64,000 bases of DNA from Rahnella victoriana. GTDB lineage: Bacteria > Pseudomonadota > Gammaproteobacteria > Enterobacterales > Enterobacteriaceae. The notes below the pieces were generated by a model. That model saw only the letters and a list, made by a program, of their open reading frames with translations, was not told the origin of the DNA and made no database searches. Below, one piece after another: positions 63,048 to 64,000 of the stretch. The stretch is from the NCBI RefSeq assembly GCF_004330295.1, contig NZ_SJOJ01000003.1, positions 1-64,000 on the forward strand, read 5' to 3'. Made by a program: the position numbers and the translations under genes. Every line of letters starts with the position of its first letter. Positions within the stretch are counted from its first letter, which is position 1.

Positions 63048-64000
63048 ATGGCTCCAGCCAATCTTACGGAAAAACTGTTTAAACCTTCCTTTAAATATCC
63101 TGAAACGTCGACGCTGGTTCATCGCGTTCATCACCATAATACGCACCCGCCGATGCACTCTGCGCTGGAAGGCGACACGGTCAATTGCTGGTACCGCACG
63201 ATCAACCGTCTGATGTGGATGTGGCGCGGGGTTGATCCGCTGGAAGTGGAAGAAGTGCTGTCGCGTATTGCGGTCTCGAAAGCTGAACACAGCGATCCGT
63301 TATTGCTCGACACCGTGATTGGCTACCGCAACGGCAACTGGATCTACGAATGGTCAAATCAGGCGATGCACTGGCAGCAAAAAGCCGCTGAAGAAACCGA
63401 TGCTGAGATTGCCAGCGAATACTGGCTGAAAGCCGCCAACCTTTACAGCATCGCCGGTTATCCGCATCTGAAAGGCGATACGCTGGCGGAGCAGGCCGAG
63501 GCGCTGGCGAACAAAGCGTTTGAAAAATCTTCTGAGCATTCGTCGTATGAACTGAAAGAGCTGGAATTTAAAATCCCCGGCGGCGCGCCGATCACCGGTT
63601 TCCTGCATCTGCCGAATGAAGGCAAGGCACCGTTCCCGACAGTGATGGTCTGCGGCGGTCTGGACACATTACAAAGTGACCATCAGCGGCTGTTCCGCTC
63701 TTATCTCGCGCCGATGGGCATTGCGATGCTGACCATCGACATGCCGTCCATCGGGTTCTCGGCGAAGTGGAAACTGACGCAGGACACCAGCTTCCTGCAC
63801 CAGCAGGTGCTGATGCAATTGCCGGATGTGCCGTGGGTCGATGCCAGTCGTGTCAGTTTGCTCGGTTACCGTTTCGGCGCGAACGTGGCCGTACGTCTGG
63901 CTTATCTCGAACCGCGCCGCGTACGGGCCGTCGCCACGCTGGGCGCGCTGGTGCATACCCTGCTGAGCGATCCTAAATGTCAGGAACAGGTACCGGATAT
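63048..64000 (+). CDS. frsA: Fermentation/respiration switch protein FrsA (3' end cut by the window)
   Basis: 317 codons are visible of a protein that has about 414 residues in E. coli. [47 protein letters not shown] and [13 protein letters not shown] are conserved. The alpha/beta-hydrolase core follows ([34 protein letters not shown]), with Arg-Phe in the elbow in place of a usual nucleophile Ser, as in FrsA. Reported roles include esterase activity and interaction with unphosphorylated EIIA-Glc. ACGGAGGATC precedes the ATG. Confidence 0.95.
   Translation, partial: MAPANLTEKLFKPSFKYPETSTLVHRVHHHNTHPPMHSALEGDTVNCWYRTINRLMWMWRGVDPLEVEEVLSRIAVSKAEHSDPLLLDTVIGYRNGNWIYEWSNQAMHWQQKAAEETDAEIASEYWLKAANLYSIAGYPHLKGDTLAEQAEALANKAFEKSSEHSSYELKELEFKIPGGAPITGFLHLPNEGKAPFPTVMVCGGLDTLQSDHQRLFRSYLAPMGIAMLTIDMPSIGFSAKWKLTQDTSFLHQQVLMQLPDVPWVDASRVSLLGYRFGANVAVRLAYLEPRRVRAVATLGALVHTLLSDPKCQEQVPD

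Overview
This window looks like a piece of an enterobacterial chromosome (Enterobacterales; probably the Rahnella/Ewingella/Rouxiella/Serratia side of Yersiniaceae, which is an inference). The backbone follows the Escherichia coli order dkgB-yafC-yafD-mltD-gloB-yafS-rnhA-dnaQ-aspV ... yafV ... fadE-gmhA-yafJ-yafK-dinB ... pepD-gpt-frsA almost gene for gene. Large accessory blocks are set between the conserved genes. Promoters, ribosome-binding sites and terminators are typical of the order.

Region 1 (118-14406) is a 17-gene, single-strand aryl polyene (APE) pigment cluster. It encodes a chain-length-factor-like ketosynthase, two acyl carrier proteins, an acyl-adenylating enzyme, two hot-dog dehydratases, a ketoreductase, two catalytic ketosynthases, a thioesterase and lipid acyl/glycosyltransferases. 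It also has a LolA-like carrier, an MMPL exporter, a lipoprotein and a terminal phosphopantetheinyl transferase. Most stop and start codons overlap, so it reads as one translationally coupled operon.

Region 2 (14517-25376) is conserved backbone: dkgB, yafC, an MFS exporter, yafD, mltD, gloB, yafS, rnhA, dnaQ and tRNA-Asp. An aguBA pair (agmatine to putrescine) is placed between rnhA and dnaQ, which are immediate divergent neighbours in E. coli.

Region 3 (25463-42270), directly after tRNA-Asp, is a purine-nitrogen (hpx) island. It holds an allantoin permease (hpxC), regulator, racemase and allantoinase (hpxSAB), an oxalurate/oxamate operon (hpxWXYZ), an RpiR regulator (hpxU), and an ABC importer followed by hpxJKTQ. 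A CTP-synthase-like glutamine-amidotransferase protein that has lost its catalytic Cys and His closes the island. The genes cover 5-hydroxyisourate through allantoin, allantoate and ureidoglycine to oxalurate and oxalate; urate oxidase and xanthine oxidation genes are not in the window. I read a perfect sigma-54 promoter with an NtrC-like site before the importer operon, a near-perfect one before hpxW, and a weaker one before the amidotransferase-like gene. Tandem GTATAC palindromes lie in the hpxC/hpxS gap.

Region 4 (42483-54164) has a DUF1993 gene, the methionine salvage genes ybdL (mtnE role)-yafV (omega-amidase), mtnBCD, mtnA and mtnK with MetJ-box arrays, a possible 39-residue small membrane protein with a long leader, a three-lipoprotein CsgG-family operon, a yehS-like gene and an orphan carbohydrate-type porin.

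Region 5 (54374-64000) is backbone again: fadE (FadR-like site), gmhA, yafJ, yafK, dinB (perfect LexA box), pepD, gpt and a frsA gene cut by the window end. Two copies of an about 130-bp composite GC-rich palindromic repeat occur in opposite orientations (29632-29758 and 60520-60649); the second has replaced the end of dinB and adds a 13-residue tail after its clamp-binding motif.
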